Assembly (NCBI RefSeq): GCF_006442815.1
Contig: NZ_VFVL01000014.1
Coordinates: 1 to 64,000, forward strand
DNA from: Mesorhizobium sp. B2-4-3
Lineage (GTDB): Bacteria > Pseudomonadota > Alphaproteobacteria > Rhizobiales > Rhizobiaceae
DNA length: 64,000 nt
Direction of reading: 5' to 3'
Position 1 is the first letter of the stretch; each line of letters begins with the position of its first letter. This document shows positions 17,309-27,254 of this stretch, in pieces. A program made the translations under genes and the position numbers. The notes beneath the pieces are model-generated. The model had not been told where the DNA came from, ran no database searches, and saw only the letters and a program-made list of their open reading frames with translations.

Positions 17309-18052
17309 CTATTTGCGGCTGCGCGTGGCCTTGCCGGCGCCGGCCCTCGGATCATAACCCTGGGCGAGGCGTTCCATGCACATCGCGGCGGTGAGGCGGT
17401 AATGGTTGAGAAGCGCCTCGACCGCGCCGTCGGCGTCGCCATCCAGCGTGCGCTCGGCAATCATGCGGTGCTCGCCAAGATCGTCGCGCCCCATGCCCGG
17501 CGTGTTTTGCGAGATCAGGCGGTAGCGCGAAGCCTGATCGGAAAGCTGATCGCAAAAGCCGATCAGCCAGTGCGACCGGCACGCCGCGATCAGCGCGCGA
17601 TGGAAGGAGCGGTGCAGCTTCTCCCATTCCGGATTGTTGCTTGCCGGGTCTTCCGGCAGGCGGCGCTCGGCGCGCGCAAGGCGGTGCAGGGCCAGCACCA
17701 GCTGCTCTTCCCATTCGGCGGTGCGGTGCGCAATGGATTCGCGCAGCGCTCGCTCCTCCAGCCAGCAGCGCGTACGCGTCAACTCCTCCAGCTCCGCGGC
17801 GCTGACCGGCATCAGGAAGAAGCCGCGTTGGTCGTGACGGCCGAGCAGGCCCTCGGCGGCCAGGCGGTTGAGCGCCTCGCGCACCGGCGAGGCGCCGGCG
17901 CCATAGCGGGAAACGACCCATTCGACACGCAGTTTCGTCTCGGACTCCAGAGCTCCGCGCAGCAAGTCGTCGCGGAGTTGCTGGTAGACCGAACTGGCAA
18001 GCGTGCTTTTGGCGCCCTTGCTCTCGCCCGGCTCGGTGTTTCCGTTTGTCAA
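17309..18052 (-). CDS. GntR-family (FCD) transcriptional regulator, probable malonate regulator
   Basis: A 247-residue FadR-group regulator. The N-terminal winged helix is near residues 18-80 (SSVYQQLRDDLLRGAL; GASPVREALNRLAAEGLL), and an FCD ligand domain follows, with metal/acid-binding His and Arg residues (LHRSFHRALI, GEHRMIAERTLDGD). Start TTG 18052 is preferred because AGGAG lies 5 bases upstream; ATG 18115 would add 21 weakly conserved-looking residues. Orientation ahead of matB suggests MatR-like control of malonate use. Confidence 0.75.
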   Translation of the reverse strand: MTNGNTEPGESKGAKSTLASSVYQQLRDDLLRGALESETKLRVEWVVSRYGAGASPVREALNRLAAEGLLGRHDQRGFFLMPVSAAELEELTRTRCWLEERALRESIAHRTAEWEEQLVLALHRLARAERRLPEDPASNNPEWEKLHRSFHRALIAACRSHWLIGFCDQLSDQASRYRLISQNTPGMGRDDLGEHRMIAERTLDGDADGAVEALLNHYRLTAAMCMERLAQGYDPRAGAGKATRSRK

Positions 18053-18248
18053 TCGAACTCCTGTTGCTTTGCCCCTGGTTTGCCAGGGCCCCGCGGCGAA
18101 GCAATTCCCGTACATGTATCATACAGCCGGGCAATGAGGTGTCTCAAGCGGAAGATGACGATATTCGACTTTAAGACAAGGCTGGCCGTCTATTTATTTA
18201 ACAAAGTAGAATCTCGGGAAAAAACGAGGTTCCTGCATCGCTCCATAT

Positions 18249-18266
18249 ATTGAACAGTCGTTCAAT
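18249..18266. promoter_or_regulatory. Perfect palindrome ATTGAAC-N4-GTTCAAT, candidate operator
   Basis: A perfect 7-bp inverted repeat with a 4-base spacer lies between the rpe stop and the regulator gene, in an otherwise A/T-rich gap (18053-18314) without genes. The form resembles TetR- or GntR-type operators. No regulator can be tied to it from this window. Confidence 0.35.
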
Positions 18267-18314
18267 CGCTGCCGCGGTTGTGCAACTCCCGCGAGAGTTC
18301 GGGCCGTTATACGT

Positions 18315-18992
18315 TTAACTGGCGACCCTGTCGGCAGCCGCTCGAATTGCTTCGATATTTGCCCTATAGGCTTCGACGTTGCCGCCCTTGAAGACTGCGG
18401 CGCCCGCTACCAACACATTGGCGCCGGCCGCGGTCACCAGCGGCGCCGTTTCGGCCGAAACACCGCCGTCTATCTCGATGTGGATCGGCCGGCCGCCGAT
18501 CAGCGCCTTGACCCGTTTCACCTTGTCGACGATCGCCGGGATGAAGGCCTGCCCGCCGAAGCCCGGATTGACGGTCATGATCAGGATGAGGTCGAGCCGG
18601 TCGAGCACATACTCGATCGCCGTTTCCGGCGTCGCCGGGTTGAGCGAGACGCCGGCCTTCTTGCCAAGGTTCTTGATGGTTTGCAGCGAACGGTCGAGAT
18701 GCGGCCCGGCCTCGGCGTGAACAGTCATGCCGTCGCAGCCGGCTTCGGCGAAGGCCTCCAGGTAAGGATCGGCCGGCGCAATCATCAGATGGCAGTCGAA
18801 GAAGGCCTTGGTGCGATTGCGGATCGCCTTGATCACCGGCGGGCCGAAGGTGATGTTGGGCACGAAATGGCCGTCCATCACGTCGAGATGGATCCAGTCG
18901 GCACCGGCCGCCGCTACGGCCTCGACCTCGTCGCCGAGCTTGGAGAAATCCGAAGCCAGCACCGACGGCGCGATCAGGATCTTTTTGGTCAT
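18315..18992 (-). CDS. rpe: Ribulose-phosphate 3-epimerase
   Basis: Rpe interconverts ribulose-5-P and xylulose-5-P in the pentose phosphate and Calvin pathways. The 225-residue TIM barrel has APSVLASDF near residue 7, [17 protein letters not shown] near 35 with the catalytic Asp and metal His, [10 protein letters not shown] near 143, and IDGGVS near 180. ATG 18992 gives the normal family length. A terminator at 19066-19092 isolates it from the large exported-protein gene upstream, so it has its own promoter in 18993-19065. Confidence 0.93.
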   Translation of the reverse strand: MTKKILIAPSVLASDFSKLGDEVEAVAAAGADWIHLDVMDGHFVPNITFGPPVIKAIRNRTKAFFDCHLMIAPADPYLEAFAEAGCDGMTVHAEAGPHLDRSLQTIKNLGKKAGVSLNPATPETAIEYVLDRLDLILIMTVNPGFGGQAFIPAIVDKVKRVKALIGGRPIHIEIDGGVSAETAPLVTAAGANVLVAGAAVFKGGNVEAYRANIEAIRAAADRVAS

Positions 18993-19065
18993 GGCTCGCC
19001 TTTGTCTCGGACGCGAATGCCAGATGCCTAGAGGAAGATGCCGAAAAGGGGAAGCAGCGGATAAG

Positions 19066-19092
19066 AAAAACCCGCCGGATCGCTCCGGCGGG
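19066..19092 (-). terminator. Intrinsic terminator after the 1291-residue protein gene
   Basis: On the minus strand the 9-bp perfect stem CCCGCCGGA-N4-TCCGGCGGG is followed by TTTTT. It lies 22 bases past the stop of the large gene at 19115. Confidence 0.85.
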
Positions 19093-19114
19093 TTCGTCTT
19101 CATCCGTAAGACCG

Positions 19115-22100
19115 TTACGGCTTGAAGTTCTGGATGTTGGCGCCGTTCGGGTCCTGAATGATCCGCCGCGGCTGGCGCTGCGGCACCAGTTGCTGCAGCA
19201 CGTTCGGGTTGAGCAGGATGCCGGGGTTGATCTCGACGCCCGGCCGCCTGCGGATCGGCGTGCAGTCCGGGAACCGTCCGGTCGTGCCGACCGGGCAGCG
19301 CCGCTTGGTCAGCACCGGCTGGCACTGGCCGTCGACGAGGCGCGAGCCCGGCGCGCATTCCTGCTGCGGCTTGCGGCAGGCGCCGTCGCGGATTTCGGTC
19401 CCGCGCGGGCAGACACAGTCGCCCCGCTTGTTGTGGACCTGACCGCGAATGGTGCACTGCTCTTGGCTGGGCTTTGGCGGCCTGCAGGCTTTGCCCTGCA
19501 CCTCCAGGCCATCCGGGCAGGCGCAGTTGCCGTTGGCGTCGCGCACCTGGCCGCGAATCGGGCATTGCCTCGACACGACCGGCCGGCAGGCGCCGTCACG
19601 TACCTCCGTGCCGCGCGGGCAGACGCAATCGCCATCGGCGTTGCGGGACTGGCCACGGATGCGGCACTGGGCGGGCGGCTGCCTGTCGGACACGCAGGCC
19701 TTGGCCACCCGGTCGAGATGCGTGCCGTCCGGGCAGGTGCAGCCATTGCCGTTCGAAGTCGGCACGGCGCCGCGGATCGCGCATTTCGGCGGAATGACCT
19801 GGCAGACGCCGTTCACCAGCTCGCCGCGGCGGCACACGCAGTTGCCGTCCTGGTCGCGGTACTGGCCCGGACGCAGCGTGCACTGCGGCTCCTGCGGCTC
19901 TTCGCCCCGCGCGCACTTGCCGTTCTCCAGATCGGTGCCGCGCGGGCAGACGCAACGTCCGTCCGCAGTCCGGATCTGGCCTTGCAGCAGCACGCAGCGC
20001 GGCGGCACGGGCAGTGGCAAGAGCTTGGTTCCGCCGCCTGAGCACTGGCCGTTGCGGAAGGTGGTGCCGTCCGGGCAGGCGCAACGGCCGGCCGAGTTCA
20101 GCACCAGCCCATCCGAGCACTGGTTCTTCACCTCATGCCTGATGGTGAAGGGGTGGCACGCATAGGCCTTGCCGCGATCGCCCTGGTTGGTGGTCAGGTC
20201 GCGCGACAGCACGTCGCCGCCGCCTTGCACCGGCGTGTTCGGAGGAAGCACGCCGACGCAGTTCTGTCCGTTGACCGAACCCTGCAGATCGGCGAGACGC
20301 CCATCCTCGGGAAGGATCACGGTGACGTGGTGGGTGTGGCTTTCGCCGGCGCCCAGCGTCAGGTTGGCGATGCAGGATAGAGGCAGTGTCGTCGGCTCCG
20401 GCGAGCAGCCGAAGGGCGGGTCGATCGAGGTGATCTGAACGCCTTCCAGCCGGCCGAGACCCTCCACGCCGATCGCATCGCCGATGCGGACCGGACCGGA
20501 GAAGGGGTTCGGCCCATCATTCGCGATGGTGATCTCGAACGAGCAGGGTTCTCCCGGCTGGCACTCGGCATCGCCGGTCTTCTCGACGCGGATGGCGGAA
20601 GCGCCGCCGCCCTTCGCGCAAGCCTGTCCGATCGGGTAGACGATGTCGTCGCCGGGCGCCGGCCCGTAGGCGCCGCGCGCGCAGTTCTCGAACGCGCCAT
20701 TGCCGCTCACCGTCACGTCGAAGTGCCTGGAGGTTCCGGGCGTCATCACGGCGCCGGGAATCTGGCACGGCAGCGTGTTGGCAGGCACCGGTCCGCAGTT
20801 CCATTCCGGGCCGTCCGGGGCCAGAGTCTGGATTTGCACCGGCGCGCCCCCCGACACCAGGGCGGCGGCATCGCTGACCCGCACCGGTCCGGTGGGAGCC
20901 GCGGTGCCGGCGTTGCTGACGGTGATGCGGCAAGCGACCATTCCGGCGCGCACGAGCTGATCGCCGCCGCAGGTCTTGGTGATGCGCAGGCCAGGCTGGC
21001 CGCCATTCGGATGGCGGATGCGCTCGGTCGCGCAGGCCCTGTTGTTGGCGAGGTCGACCTCGCCGGGAATAGCCTTCACCTCGGCGCAGTTCTCTACCGT
21101 ATCCGGCCGGTAGTTTGCCGGCATCACCGCCTTGACGACGATCGGCGTCGAGGCGCCCGGAGGCAGCGAGATGCCGGCATTGTCGCAGCGGAACTGTCCG
21201 GGCCCGTTCGGGCCGCAGGTCCAGGGCGGGCTCGGCCCGAAGGTCGAGGAGGTGGGCGCGCCGCCGGGGTAGTTGTCGATCACCGTCAGCGGCCCGTTAT
21301 AGGTGTTGGTGCCGTTGTTGATGATGTCGATCACGAAATAGCAGACGCCGTCGGCCGTGCAGACCGGGATGCGGGCGCGCTTCTTCAGGATCAGGTCGAC
21401 CTTCTTCTCCACCGGAGGCTGGCACTGCGGATCGCGGTCGCCACGGCGGCAGATCGGGATCGAGGCGCAGCCGCGGTCGTTGAGCTGGCTGCCGAACAGC
21501 GGCTTGCCGCTGGCCTGGTAGTCATAGGCGGCGCAGTTGCGCAGCACGCTGCCCTGCCAGCCGCCGGCCGGCTTGAAGCCGAGCTTGAGGTTGACGGAAG
21601 CGCCGGGGTTGAGCGTGGTCGGCGGATAGGTGCAGGTCATCGGCGTCGTGCCGGGCACGCAGACCCAGGGCGGATTCGGTCCCGATGTCAGCACGGAGCC
21701 TGCCGGCAGCGTCACTTCGTCGAGCACGATCTTGCCGTTATAGGGCGCGTCGCCGACATTGGTGACGGTGATGGTGAAGTCGCAGCCGCCGGCCATCGTG
21801 CAACGCGGCACGTCGGCATCCTTCTCGACCTTGAGGTCCGGCTCCTTGTCCTTCGGCGGGCATCTGAGGTCACGCGGGATGACGATGTCGATCACCTGCG
21901 TGCAGCAGAGCCCCCAGCCCTCCTTCGGCCCGGCATAGGTCTCGATGCCGGTGACGATGAGGTGGATGGCTTCGCCGGGCGAAGCGCCGACGATCTTCCA
22001 GTTCAGCACGCCGCCGCCGACCGGCACCTTCTGCGTGTCGGGAACGATGAAGATGCCGGGCGTGGTCGTCGACACCTGCACCCACTTGCCGCCCATCTCC

Positions 22101-22990
22101 GGGCCGACCGGCATGTGGTAGATGAAGGCGCCGCCGCCGGGCACGCAGTCGATCGTGCCGCGCTCGACCTTGAAGCATTCCTTGCCGGGAGGTGGCGGCG
22201 GGTTGCACTTGGTGACGTCGATGTGGATCGTCGTCTTGGCGCCGGTCAGGAAGTCGCCGTCATCCGGCTTGCTCGGATCCTGCGACGGGATGAGGGTCCC
22301 CGGGCCGCCTCCCATCGACACCTTGATCTGGCCCTGGTTGTCGACATTGGCCGGCGCGGGAAACGCCGCCTGGTCGATCTTGGCCAGGATCCGGAAGGTG
22401 ATGGTTCGTTCGTTCGGCGCGCCCGAACCGTCGAGATCGGAGGCGGAAATCCGGAAATCGGACACCGTCGCCGTGTCGTCGGGATTGGCCGAGCTGCTGA
22501 TCGCAGCCGCCGACAGCGGTCCGCCGGAAGCGTCCGTGCCGTCGCCGGTCACCTGCGCGCTGACGATCTTCAGCCCATGCGCAAGCTGGTCCTTGAAGTC
22601 GATCCTGGCGTTCTTCAGCGCGTTGGCCAAAGCCGGGTTGGCGAAGGCTTGCGCATTGCCGCGCAGGCCGAAGGTCAGCGTGTAGTAGACATAGTCGCAG
22701 CCGCGCTGGCCGCCCGTCTTGGTGAAGAAAGGCACGATGCGGCCGGGTTCGGGATTGATGACCCGCGGGTTGTCTAGGTCGAGCCTGGGCTCCGGTCCGG
22801 CGACTTCGGTGAGCTTGGCCGGAGCGGTGTCTTCGGCAAGCGCCGGCAGCGCCGGCAGCATGGCGACCGCGATACCGGCCGCCATCAGCCAGCGCGCGCC
22901 GCGCCTGGCGTATGACAGGGGTTTCATGATCGTCTCCATGACGGTTTTCGTGTTGCGCGAAGCGAGGTGGGAAAGGGCGAGATTTGTCAT
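19115..22990 (-). CDS. Large secreted protein with DUF11-like domains and a cysteine-rich module array
   Basis: A 1291-residue exported protein of unknown function. A signal peptide ends at about residue 49 ([17 protein letters not shown]). Four DUF11-like (immunoglobulin/CARDB-like adhesin) domains begin near residues 383, 528, 668 and 799, each with a K-x-x-x plus F-x-I-x-[VI]-x-N-x-G pattern. From about residue 956 to 1240 come about eight modules of roughly 35 residues of the form C-x-I-R-G-Q...G-x-C-x-C-P-x-G-T-x...G-x-C. The tail is basic and Pro/Gln-rich. GGGAGGGACAG supports ATG 22990; ATG 22927 would give a shorter, more typical signal peptide. It follows the 654-residue protein gene by 11 bases. 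It may act as a surface or matrix adhesin. Confidence 0.82.
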   Translation of the reverse strand: MTNLALSHLASRNTKTVMETIMKPLSYARRGARWLMAAGIAVAMLPALPALAEDTAPAKLTEVAGPEPRLDLDNPRVINPEPGRIVPFFTKTGGQRGCDYVYYTLTFGLRGNAQAFANPALANALKNARIDFKDQLAHGLKIVSAQVTGDGTDASGGPLSAAAISSSANPDDTATVSDFRISASDLDGSGAPNERTITFRILAKIDQAAFPAPANVDNQGQIKVSMGGGPGTLIPSQDPSKPDDGDFLTGAKTTIHIDVTKCNPPPPPGKECFKVERGTIDCVPGGGAFIYHMPVGPEMGGKWVQVSTTTPGIFIVPDTQKVPVGGGVLNWKIVGASPGEAIHLIVTGIETYAGPKEGWGLCCTQVIDIVIPRDLRCPPKDKEPDLKVEKDADVPRCTMAGGCDFTITVTNVGDAPYNGKIVLDEVTLPAGSVLTSGPNPPWVCVPGTTPMTCTYPPTTLNPGASVNLKLGFKPAGGWQGSVLRNCAAYDYQASGKPLFGSQLNDRGCASIPICRRGDRDPQCQPPVEKKVDLILKKRARIPVCTADGVCYFVIDIINNGTNTYNGPLTVIDNYPGGAPTSSTFGPSPPWTCGPNGPGQFRCDNAGISLPPGASTPIVVKAVMPANYRPDTVENCAEVKAIPGEVDLANNRACATERIRHPNGGQPGLRITKTCGGDQLVRAGMVACRITVSNAGTAAPTGPVRVSDAAALVSGGAPVQIQTLAPDGPEWNCGPVPANTLPCQIPGAVMTPGTSRHFDVTVSGNGAFENCARGAYGPAPGDDIVYPIGQACAKGGGASAIRVEKTGDAECQPGEPCSFEITIANDGPNPFSGPVRIGDAIGVEGLGRLEGVQITSIDPPFGCSPEPTTLPLSCIANLTLGAGESHTHHVTVILPEDGRLADLQGSVNGQNCVGVLPPNTPVQGGGDVLSRDLTTNQGDRGKAYACHPFTIRHEVKNQCSDGLVLNSAGRCACPDGTTFRNGQCSGGGTKLLPLPVPPRCVLLQGQIRTADGRCVCPRGTDLENGKCARGEEPQEPQCTLRPGQYRDQDGNCVCRRGELVNGVCQVIPPKCAIRGAVPTSNGNGCTCPDGTHLDRVAKACVSDRQPPAQCRIRGQSRNADGDCVCPRGTEVRDGACRPVVSRQCPIRGQVRDANGNCACPDGLEVQGKACRPPKPSQEQCTIRGQVHNKRGDCVCPRGTEIRDGACRKPQQECAPGSRLVDGQCQPVLTKRRCPVGTTGRFPDCTPIRRRPGVEINPGILLNPNVLQQLVPQRQPRRIIQDPNGANIQNFKP

Positions 22991-23001
22991 CTGTCCCTCC
23001 C

Positions 23002-24966
23002 TCAACGTTCGCAGCTGACGGCTGGCGTTCTGAGCGGCAGCGTCATCTTGCAGCAAGGGTAGTAGCCACCCTTGTCCTGGTCGGATTTGCGATAGAAGCA
23101 GAGCCCGACATTGACGGTGTCGCCCGGATCATGGCCGGTGATGTCGACCGTGTAGGGCTTGCCCGGGACATGCGACATAGGGGTCGATACCCCGACACCG
23201 GGCGTCCTGGACTGCGCCTTGATCGAATCGCCGCCGAAGCCGGCGTGGTCATGGAGAGTGAGTTCGGCCTGAAGCCCGCGCGGCGTGCAATAATAGTGCA
23301 CGTCCACGATATCGATGCAGGGTGGCAGGTTGCCGGGCGGTGGGAAGTCCGGCGGATAGAACGGAGGCAGATAGCCGCCGCCGGGGATTTCCTCATAGTA
23401 GCCGGCGCGGCCCTCACAGGGGCGCCAGACCCTTACGTCGCCGACATGGCCTTCGACCTCCGGGTCTTCGAAATAGCCGTCGAAGTCGACGAACCATGAG
23501 CCGAAGGGCGGCACGTTCGCCGGCTTGACCAGCGCGCTCGGCGTCAATTGCACGCCATGCACGGCAAGCGGCCCGCCGGCGGCGAGCCGCTCGGCCAATT
23601 CAGGATTGTCGCGCAATTTGTCGCCGGTATTGACGACCGTGTCGGTGCAGACGCTGGTGTCGATATTGCCGTCGGCATCATAGCCATATTGCAGGTCGAC
23701 GCCGCCGGCCGACTGCCGGCTGCCTTGCGGAAAGCCTACTGCATATTCCTGCGGCACCTCGACCCAGGCCGATTCCGTCGCCGGATCATCCGGGTCCTCC
23801 TGCCAGTAGCGGATCAGCTCGCCTTTGCCGGAATCGGCGAAGCGGCTGTAATCGTAACGGTTTTCGACCGGGCCGCGCTGGGCGAGATACATGAAGCCCT
23901 TGTTGTCGAAGGCGATGTCGGTGACGGCGTAATCCTTGTCGGCCTTGACCGTCAGTTCCCAACGCGGATCGCCGGCGAACGTGCCGTCGCGCGCAATGCC
24001 GACCGACCAGATCTCGGATTTTTCGCCGACCGAATAATACAGCCGGCCGCCATGATAGGAGACCGCCCAGACACGGCGCTCGCCCTGCGTATAGCCCCAG
24101 GTCTCGGGGTCTTCGGTATCGAAGGCCGCGCCCTGTATGTCCATGACCGCGCCATCGTCGGCGACGGGGCCAAGCCCATGCGCCGGGCGGCCGGCGACAC
24201 CATGGTCGAACGTGTCGATCGGATGGCCGGTGGCGTCGATGCGGTGGATCAGGCCGGTGTCGAGATCCGAGGCGAAGAACTGGCGGTGGATGGGGTCGAA
24301 GGCGAGGTTGCCGATGCCCGGCCCGCTGTTGGTGTCGATGTCGGCGAATTTCGAGACGGCGCCCGTGATGCCGTCGATCTTCCAGATCGTGCCTGGACCG
24401 CCGCCATTCTCGGTGCCGAACTGGCCGTCCATGAAGGCAGCACCCGCGGCGCCGCGGCGCTGCCGCTCCGGACGCCCGTCGTCGTCGGCGTCCGGCGTGA
24501 CGATCTCGACACCATGCAGCGAGGTCGCGGCGGCATAAAGGTTGGGAATGCCCGACGGCACGCCATCACGCACGCCGTCGTCATAGGTCAGGCCGAACAC
24601 CTCGCCGATCTGCCCGGCGCTTACCTCGAAGGGCGGCGGCGTGTTGACGAGCTGGCCGGAGGCCGGCCCGCCGAGATGCGAGACGTCGAAAATGCGCAAG
24701 GATGCCCGCGAGGTGTCGATGAAGGTCTCGTCGACCAGATCGGCGCCGGGCGGCAAGCCCTGATCGAAATTGGGGATCACGGTGCCGGGGAAGCCGGTGA
24801 CCGCCATCGAGCCGGGATAGATGATCTGGGTTTCCTGCGCATTCGCCACGCCGCCAAGCCAGAGGCCGGCGGACAGCGCCACGGCAAGAATTCCGCTGGT
24901 GGATGCTATTGCGCGGCACAAACGGCCACTACGGGAACGCAGGAACGAGCCGCGAACGCCAGACAT
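23002..24966 (-). CDS. Secreted protein with beta-propeller-like repeats, unknown function
   Basis: A 654-residue protein. The N-terminus has a signal peptide (GILAVALSAGLWLGG, then ANAQETQ) cleaved near residue 36. Residues about 60-430 contain recurring strands such as GTIWKIDGITGAVSKFADID, FASDLDTGLIHRID and VTDIAFDNKGFMYLA, which read like six- or seven-bladed propeller blades that bind calcium or report a state. The C-terminus (about 500-654) is Pro- and Cys-rich. ATG 24966 has GGGGGGAG upstream; longer upstream reading is unlikely because the signal peptide would be internal. It is co-directional with and 11 bases from the DUF11 protein gene, so the two probably work together at the cell surface. 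Confidence 0.78.
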   Translation of the reverse strand: MSGVRGSFLRSRSGRLCRAIASTSGILAVALSAGLWLGGVANAQETQIIYPGSMAVTGFPGTVIPNFDQGLPPGADLVDETFIDTSRASLRIFDVSHLGGPASGQLVNTPPPFEVSAGQIGEVFGLTYDDGVRDGVPSGIPNLYAAATSLHGVEIVTPDADDDGRPERQRRGAAGAAFMDGQFGTENGGGPGTIWKIDGITGAVSKFADIDTNSGPGIGNLAFDPIHRQFFASDLDTGLIHRIDATGHPIDTFDHGVAGRPAHGLGPVADDGAVMDIQGAAFDTEDPETWGYTQGERRVWAVSYHGGRLYYSVGEKSEIWSVGIARDGTFAGDPRWELTVKADKDYAVTDIAFDNKGFMYLAQRGPVENRYDYSRFADSGKGELIRYWQEDPDDPATESAWVEVPQEYAVGFPQGSRQSAGGVDLQYGYDADGNIDTSVCTDTVVNTGDKLRDNPELAERLAAGGPLAVHGVQLTPSALVKPANVPPFGSWFVDFDGYFEDPEVEGHVGDVRVWRPCEGRAGYYEEIPGGGYLPPFYPPDFPPPGNLPPCIDIVDVHYYCTPRGLQAELTLHDHAGFGGDSIKAQSRTPGVGVSTPMSHVPGKPYTVDITGHDPGDTVNVGLCFYRKSDQDKGGYYPCCKMTLPLRTPAVSCER

Positions 24967-25322
24967 TGAACTCCCCCCGAAGCCGCTGGGAGGAACGTCT
25001 GGCTCTACCGCGCCAACCAGGGCAAGGCGCGGCGTTGCGGCACGTTCTTCCCCGATCAAGTTGTCTGCTTTCCTCGTCGTGACGATACGCCTGCTCCTAT
25101 GCAGGGTCAACGGAATCAGCCGGAAGCCCAGCGCGTCGACCCCTTCCCGAAGGCGGTGATCGCGCTGGACTCCCGTTGTTCCCGGAGACCGAGGAGCCTC
25201 TGGGTTTCTGGTCATGGGGCTTTCCCTTTCCGGGCCGCACCATTGCGGCGCCTGGCCATCAGTCGCTGGCCGGCGTGGAAAGGTTCATGGGCGGAGCGGA
25301 AAGCGCTCGCGGCCGTCAGGCG
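24967..25322. other. Gap without a recognisable gene (356 bases)
   Basis: This region lies upstream of the exported-protein operon and downstream of the HSL hydrolase gene, both on the minus strand. It has the base composition of coding DNA, but no reading frame shows a recognisable protein. No clear -35/-10 pair or palindrome stands out. It should hold the promoter of the two-gene operon. Confidence 0.4.
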
Positions 25323-26255
25323 CTACCAGATCCAGTCGCCTCGGCCGAGCGCCGATACCGCCTCGACGATGCGGGTGAAGCTCGTCCGTGCCCGGCCGAC
25401 CATGTGGCGGGCTCTGAGATAGCCATGCACCAGGCCCGGCTCCTCGAACCAGGTGGCGCGTCCGCCGGCCGCGACGATGCGATCGCGATAGGCCTCGCCG
25501 TCGGACGACAGCGGGTCGCATTCGGCGGTGATCAGCACCGTCGGCGGCAAATAGGCGAAATCGGCGTCGGCGAGCGGGTAGAGCGTGATGTCGCCGGTCC
25601 GGTCGACGCCGCCGGTGCGGATATGCTTGTAGAAATCGAGGTCGCGCACGGTCAGCATCGGCGCCTCGGCATGGGTCAGATAGGAGCCTTTCGAGTGGTC
25701 GCCGCCGAGGCCAGGATAGATCAGCATCTGGCCGGCCGGCTTCTTTTCATGGCCGCGCGTCGCATGCGCTATCGCTGCGCAGAGATTGCCGCCGGCGCTG
25801 TCGCCGCAAAGCACCACCGGGCAGTCATAGGTCTCGGCGGCCCATTCGAAGGCGTCCATGGCGTCGTCGAAGGCGGCCGGATGCAGATGCTCCGGCGACA
25901 GCCGGTAGTCGACCGAAACCACCTCGTAGCGGGTGCGGGCACAAAGCTCGGCGCAGACATCGTCATGGCTGTCCAGCCCGCCCAGGATGAAGCCGCCGCC
26001 ATGGAGATAGAGCACCATCGCGCCATTGTTCGGCTCCGCGTTACGGTAGATGCGGATCGGGATGCCGTCGGCGATGCTTGTCGTCTCGGCGGTCACGCCT
26101 TGCGGATAGCCGGCAAAGAACTCCCGGCACATCCGGTCGTAGATCGCGCGCTGCTCTTCGATCGTGTAGTCGATCGTGTCCGGCGGATAATAGGAGTTGG
26201 TCTTCTCGATGAAGGCCCAGGTTTCCGCATCGATGAGGGTTTTGTAGTCGGTCAT
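25323..26255 (-). CDS. Alpha/beta hydrolase, hormone-sensitive-lipase type
   Basis: A 310-residue esterase-like protein. The oxyanion motif HGGGFILGG lies near residue 85, the nucleophile elbow CGDSAGGNL near 152, and the likely acid and His are in ITAECDPLSSDGEAY near 245 and the GLVHGYLRAR segment near 278. The HGGG plus GDSAGG pair defines the HSL family (family IV), which hydrolyses short acyl esters. A RIME-like repeat separates it from the carnitine operon upstream, so it may be independent. The substrate is unknown. Confidence 0.87.
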   Translation of the reverse strand: MTDYKTLIDAETWAFIEKTNSYYPPDTIDYTIEEQRAIYDRMCREFFAGYPQGVTAETTSIADGIPIRIYRNAEPNNGAMVLYLHGGGFILGGLDSHDDVCAELCARTRYEVVSVDYRLSPEHLHPAAFDDAMDAFEWAAETYDCPVVLCGDSAGGNLCAAIAHATRGHEKKPAGQMLIYPGLGGDHSKGSYLTHAEAPMLTVRDLDFYKHIRTGGVDRTGDITLYPLADADFAYLPPTVLITAECDPLSSDGEAYRDRIVAAGGRATWFEEPGLVHGYLRARHMVGRARTSFTRIVEAVSALGRGDWIW

Positions 26256-26287
26256 CGTGTCTGGGCTACTTGTGAAAGTTGAGCCCA

Positions 26288-26448
26288 GGCACCCCCCTCT
26301 GTCCTGCCGGACATCTCCCCCGCAAGGGGGGAGATTGGCAGCGTCGGGCTCGGCGCCATTCTTGCAGCGTGGGAGATTGGCGAAAGCCTTCGCGGCATCC
26401 GATCTCCCCCCTTGCGGGGGAGATGCCCGGCAGGGCAGAGGGGGGTGC
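26288..26448. repeat. RIME-like inverted repeat
   Basis: The left arm runs GGCACCCCCCTCTGTCCTGC, then CCCCGCAAGGGGGGAGATTGG. The right arm mirrors it (ATCTCCCCCCTTGCGGGGGA, then CAGAGGGGGGTGC). The core is unique. It fills most of the gap between the hydrolase and carnitinyl-CoA dehydratase genes. A second copy is at 37371-37542 and a half copy at 75-117. Confidence 0.8.
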
Positions 26449-26471
26449 GAAGGAACGCCATCGTCTCGGGT

Positions 26472-27254
26472 TTATCTGCCCTTCCAAACCGGGTCGCGCT
26501 TCTCCGCGAACGCCCGGAACCCCTCCATATTGTCTTCCGACCCGTAAAGCGTATCCACCGTCGGCAACTGCCGGCGTGTCACCTTGTTCATGGCGTCCTG
26601 GAAGGTCAGCGCCTCCGCCACCCGCGCCGTCTCCTTGATCGACGCGAAGACCAGCGGCGGACCGCTGGCCAAGAGCCTTGCGATCTCCCAGACGCGCTCT
26701 TCCAGCTTGTCCTTCGGCAGCACCTCGTTGACCAGGCCCCAGCGATGCGCCTCGGCGACATCCATCCAGCGACCGGTGAACAGAAGGTCCATGGCGATAT
26801 GGTAGGGAATGCGCTTCGGCAGCTTGATGGTCGCCGCGTCGGCCAGCGTGCCGGCGCGGATCTCCGGCAGCGCGAAGGAGGAATGGTCCGAGGCGTAGAT
26901 GAGGTCGCAGGACAGCGCCAGCTCGAAGCCGCCGCCCACCGCCATGCCGTTGACACAGGCGATCACCGGCTTGTTCAGGTCGCGCAACTCCTGCAGCCCG
27001 GCAAAACCGCCGACGCCATAGTCGCCGTCGACCGCGTCGCCGGCGGCGGCTGCCTTCAGGTCCCAGCCGGCGCTGAAGAACTTGTCGCCTGCGGTCTTGA
27101 CGATGGCGACGCGCAGGCCCGGATCGTCGCGGAACGCCTTGAAGGTCTCACCCATCAGCCGCGATGTCTTCAGGTCGATCGCGTTGGCCTTCGGCCGGTC
27201 GAGCGTGACCTCGAGGATCGTGCCTTCGCGGCGGGTGGTGATGATTTCAGCCAT
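26472..27254 (-). CDS. Enoyl-CoA hydratase family, probable carnitinyl-CoA dehydratase
   Basis: A 260-residue crotonase. It has the oxyanion segment FFSAGWDLKAAA near residue 60, GMAVGGGFELALSCDLIYAS near 100-118, LPEIRAGTLADAATIKLPKR near 125-143 and the C-terminal FAEKRDPVWKGR, a typical ending in CaiD-like crotonases. It would interconvert crotonobetainyl-CoA and L-carnitinyl-CoA. ATG 27254 has GGAGAAAAG upstream and overlaps the synthetase stop by 8 bases. Neighbouring carnitine genes give the substrate; the sequence alone only shows a crotonase. Confidence 0.82.
   Translation of the reverse strand: MAEIITTRREGTILEVTLDRPKANAIDLKTSRLMGETFKAFRDDPGLRVAIVKTAGDKFFSAGWDLKAAAAGDAVDGDYGVGGFAGLQELRDLNKPVIACVNGMAVGGGFELALSCDLIYASDHSSFALPEIRAGTLADAATIKLPKRIPYHIAMDLLFTGRWMDVAEAHRWGLVNEVLPKDKLEERVWEIARLLASGPPLVFASIKETARVAEALTFQDAMNKVTRRQLPTVDTLYGSEDNMEGFRAFAEKRDPVWKGR

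Noticed and set aside
19270..20122. Regular repeats at DNA level suggesting a repeat array or satellite
   Set aside because: The periodicity is explained by the cysteine-rich protein modules in the minus-strand gene.
20723..22777. 684-codon plus-strand frame
   Set aside because: Antisense to the DUF11 protein gene; its composition mirrors the real gene and it has no start signal.
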